DNA from: Bacteriovoracales bacterium
GTDB taxonomy: Bacteria > Bdellovibrionota > Bacteriovoracia > Bacteriovoracales > Bacteriovoracaceae
DNA length: 7,823 nucleotides
Reading direction: 5' to 3'
Assembly (NCBI GenBank): GCA_007117175.1
Contig: SKGZ01000195.1
Coordinates: forward strand, 1-7,823
Part shown: one piece after another, positions 6,884-7,823 of the stretch
Numbering within the stretch: the stretch's first letter is position 1
Layout: every line of letters begins with the position of its first letter
Translations under genes and position numbers: made by a program
The notes under the pieces: generated by a model
The model's database searches: none
Seen by the model: the letters and a program-made list of their open reading frames with translations, nothing else
Told to the model about the DNA's origin: nothing

Positions 6884-7464
6884 ACCGTAAGTGCCCTTAT
6901 ATATCCACTAACTTTGGAAGCACGAAGCTCTCTTATATATTGACTCATTTTATTAAAGTCTGGTTTTCCTGTTGCTCCTTGTAGATAAAGCTTAAGTGCT
7001 TTCATTGCAGTTTCAAAGCTAAGAAGTCGAAATGAATCAACAATAGTTCTCTCTACATCAAAGATCTTAACTTTGATTCCACTCATCTCGACTTCTTGCA
7101 CCCCAAGCTTAATATTCCTCATTCTAACAATATTGGTCATGGGGAACTTTGCTTTTGAATTATTGTAGTGAACAGCAATCCAAAAATTTCTCATGACTTC
7201 ATCTGTCAGCCCATAATAAACAAGAGCTGAGGTTAGACAGATTATTCCTCCATTAATATTACTGGCAGCTATGGCCAGATCCTCCCAATGATAGTCTGAT
7301 TGCGTTGACTGGTAATCAGTCGAACAATACACTCCTCTGGCAATTCTGTTAAGTTCCCCTTTTTGCACATAATAACTAAGCATTCTCTTGGAAATCCCAA
7401 GTCTTACCGCTTGAGTCGTCGTAAATGATGGTAGTTTTGCTAGATTTTCTAGTTTCTTGTTCAT
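6880..7464 (-). CDS. abiEi: AbiEi-family antitoxin and autorepressor
   Basis: This 194-residue protein is the expected antitoxin partner of AbiEii. An N-terminal winged helix-turn-helix (about 10-48) carries the family pattern SFTTTQAVRLGISKRMLSYY followed by ELNRIARGVY. The C-terminal antitoxin domain (about 60-194) includes LTSALVYYGL, FWIAVH and the characteristic VKIFDVERTIVDSFR. In characterised AbiE systems this protein neutralises the toxin without stable binding and represses its own promoter through inverted repeats. A strong promoter flanked by repeated TGGGTA-type half-sites lies directly upstream, consistent with that. The ATG start keeps the whole HTH; the nearest Shine-Dalgarno-like sequence, AGGGG at 7477-7481, is 12 bases away, which is rather far. 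It is the first gene of the minus-strand series and ends in an ATGA overlap with abiEii. Confidence 0.92.
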   Translation of the reverse strand: MNKKLENLAKLPSFTTTQAVRLGISKRMLSYYVQKGELNRIARGVYCSTDYQSTQSDYHWEDLAIAASNINGGIICLTSALVYYGLTDEVMRNFWIAVHYNNSKAKFPMTNIVRMRNIKLGVQEVEMSGIKVKIFDVERTIVDSFRLLSFETAMKALKLYLQGATGKPDFNKMSQYIRELRASKVSGYIRALTV

Positions 7465-7494
7465 GTTACTAATCTACCCCTAATGTTAAAAATG

Positions 7495-7548
7495 TGGGTC
7501 AATGGGTACATTATAGCACTGACTCCACGAAATGTAAACTAATACCCA
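7495..7548. promoter_or_regulatory. Probable AbiEi operator half-sites
   Basis: On the plus strand TGGGTC (7495-7500) and TGGGTA (7503-7508) are tandem with an 8-base period, and the inverted copy TACCCA lies at 7543-7548. The tandem pair covers the expected transcription start and first transcribed bases of abiEi; the inverted copy lies just upstream of the -35 box. A repressor bound here would bracket RNA polymerase, which fits known autoregulation by AbiEi. Binding by this particular protein is inferred. Confidence 0.42.
7510..7538 (-). promoter_or_regulatory. Near-consensus sigma70 promoter of abiE
   Basis: On the minus strand TTTACA (7533-7538, five of six matches to TTGACA) is followed after exactly 17 bases by a perfect TATAAT (7510-7515), itself preceded by TGC, an extended -10. 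Transcription would begin near 7503, leaving a leader of about 39 bases to the abiEi ATG. It is the best promoter in the window and could drive abiEi, abiEii and, by read-through, the nuclease-helicase, orphan and DnaB-like genes. Confidence 0.72.
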
Positions 7549-7604
7549 CGTATTTGCCTAGCGAGGGCTTCAGCTAACATAAATTAAGGACTAAGGAGTC
7601 ACTA

Positions 7605-7623
7605 TAACCCCTTTAGGGGGTTA
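7605..7623. repeat. Perfect 7-bp hairpin TAACCCC/GGGGTTA
   Basis: TAACCCC (7605-7611) and GGGGTTA (7617-7623) form a perfect seven-base-pair stem with the loop TTTAG. On the plus strand a run of seven T begins 13 bases after the stem, too far for a standard intrinsic terminator; on the minus strand no T tract follows. It may be a remnant terminator, a protein-binding site or part of a recombination site. No function can be assigned. Confidence 0.45.
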
Positions 7624-7745
7624 GTGTATCTATAGCTTTTTTTAGAACCAGACACATCTCTAATCTTTTTAGTAAGCTTCCTTGTTTCTGAAGTTTTGAG
7701 CAATGGAAGCTCTCCTGAGTTCGACACTACCTTTTAATCTTCAGA

Positions 7746-7774
7746 CCTAAACCCTTTGCAGCTGGGGTTTGAGG
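7746..7774. repeat. Imperfect hairpin CCTAAACCC/GGGTTT(G)AGG
   Basis: AAACCC (7749-7754) pairs with GGGTTT (7765-7770). The stem extends outward by CCT (7746-7748) with AGG (7772-7774) if G7771 is bulged out, giving nine pairs around a ten-base loop. Only four T follow on the plus strand (TGACTTTTG), so it would be a poor terminator there. It overlaps the open minus-strand frame that enters from the right edge. Confidence 0.35.
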
Positions 7775-7823
7775 TGACTTTTGATTAAGTGACTGGCCTA
7801 CAATGCATTGCGTATTGGCCTTC

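Larger units (their letters stand above)
7549..7823. other. Right intergenic region, no convincing gene
   Basis: I see no supported gene beyond the abiE promoter. A minus-strand frame is open from the window edge (7822) to a TAG at 7727-7729, encoding about 31 residues that end in GLGLKIKR. It could be the 3' end of a gene outside the window, but an open run of that length is not significant. The region holds two hairpins (7605-7623 and 7746-7774), a run of seven T at 7637-7643, and a perfect 10-base palindrome CAATGCATTG at 7801-7810. Confidence 0.45.

Noticed and set aside
96..7622. A shared 9-base direct repeat TAGGGGGTT at 96-104 and 7614-7622, possible island-flanking attachment repeats
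   Set aside because: A 9-base match between two stretches of about 300 bases has a chance of roughly one in three, and there is no integrase or tRNA nearby.
7700..7735. GAGTTCGACAC resembling a tRNA or tmRNA T-arm
   Set aside because: No matching acceptor, D or anticodon arms and no CCA end could be found around it on either strand.
7703..7750. A 15-residue plus-strand mini-ORF beginning at ATG 7703
   Set aside because: It has no Shine-Dalgarno site, no promoter, an in-frame stop immediately upstream, and its length is uninformative.
7727..7822. Minus-strand open frame entering from the right edge, ending in GLGLKIKR
   Set aside because: Thirty-one codons without a stop are expected by chance about one time in five, and no family is recognisable. 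It remains possible as the tail of a gene outside the window.

Overview
The window holds six credible protein genes and looks like an accessory (defence-type) region of a bacterial chromosome or plasmid, probably from a Gram-negative species of moderate to low GC. No ribosomal RNA, tRNA, CRISPR array or transposase is visible, so the host cannot be named. The assignment to bacteria rests on gene families, Shine-Dalgarno-like sites and a near-consensus sigma70 promoter.

Layout: 1-347 has no complete gene and leads into a plus-strand WYL-domain transcriptional regulator (348-1382). All other genes are on the minus strand and converge on it. In transcription order these are abiEi (7464-6880, antitoxin/autorepressor), abiEii (6883-6047, nucleotidyltransferase toxin, ATGA overlap with abiEi), a 1143-residue nuclease-helicase fusion (6002-2571), an unrecognised 162-residue protein (2602-2114, possibly overlapping the helicase end by 32 nt) and a 220-residue protein built like the RecA-type motor domain of the replicative helicase DnaB but with its ATP-binding motif replaced (2069-1407). 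The right-hand 359 bases (7465-7823) hold the abiE promoter, repeated TGGGTA-type half-sites around it, and two hairpins, but no convincing gene.

The two abiE genes form a familiar type IV toxin-antitoxin module. The nuclease-helicase combines a RecB/Cas4-like PD-(D/E)XK nuclease with four iron-sulphur cysteines, a DEDD-type RNase H-like exonuclease domain and a superfamily 1B (Dna2/Upf1-like) helicase, all with catalytic residues present. It is followed at short distance by the orphan protein and the pseudo-DnaB, and a WYL regulator of the kind that often controls defence systems lies at the far end. The five minus-strand genes are spaced closely enough to be one operon (4-nt overlap, 44-nt gap, overlap or short gap, 44-nt gap), although internal promoters are possible. 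The most unusual element is the catalytically degenerate DnaB-like protein. My working hypothesis, an inference, is that nuclease-helicase + orphan protein + pseudo-DnaB is an uncharacterised nucleic-acid-targeting defence cassette, accompanied by AbiE and possibly controlled by the WYL protein.

Base composition is patchy. Hand-counted 60-base samples give roughly 35-57% GC in the nuclease-helicase and 42-55% in the WYL gene, but about 20-35% in the abiE genes, the orphan gene and the DnaB-like gene. This suggests the cluster was assembled from parts of different origin.
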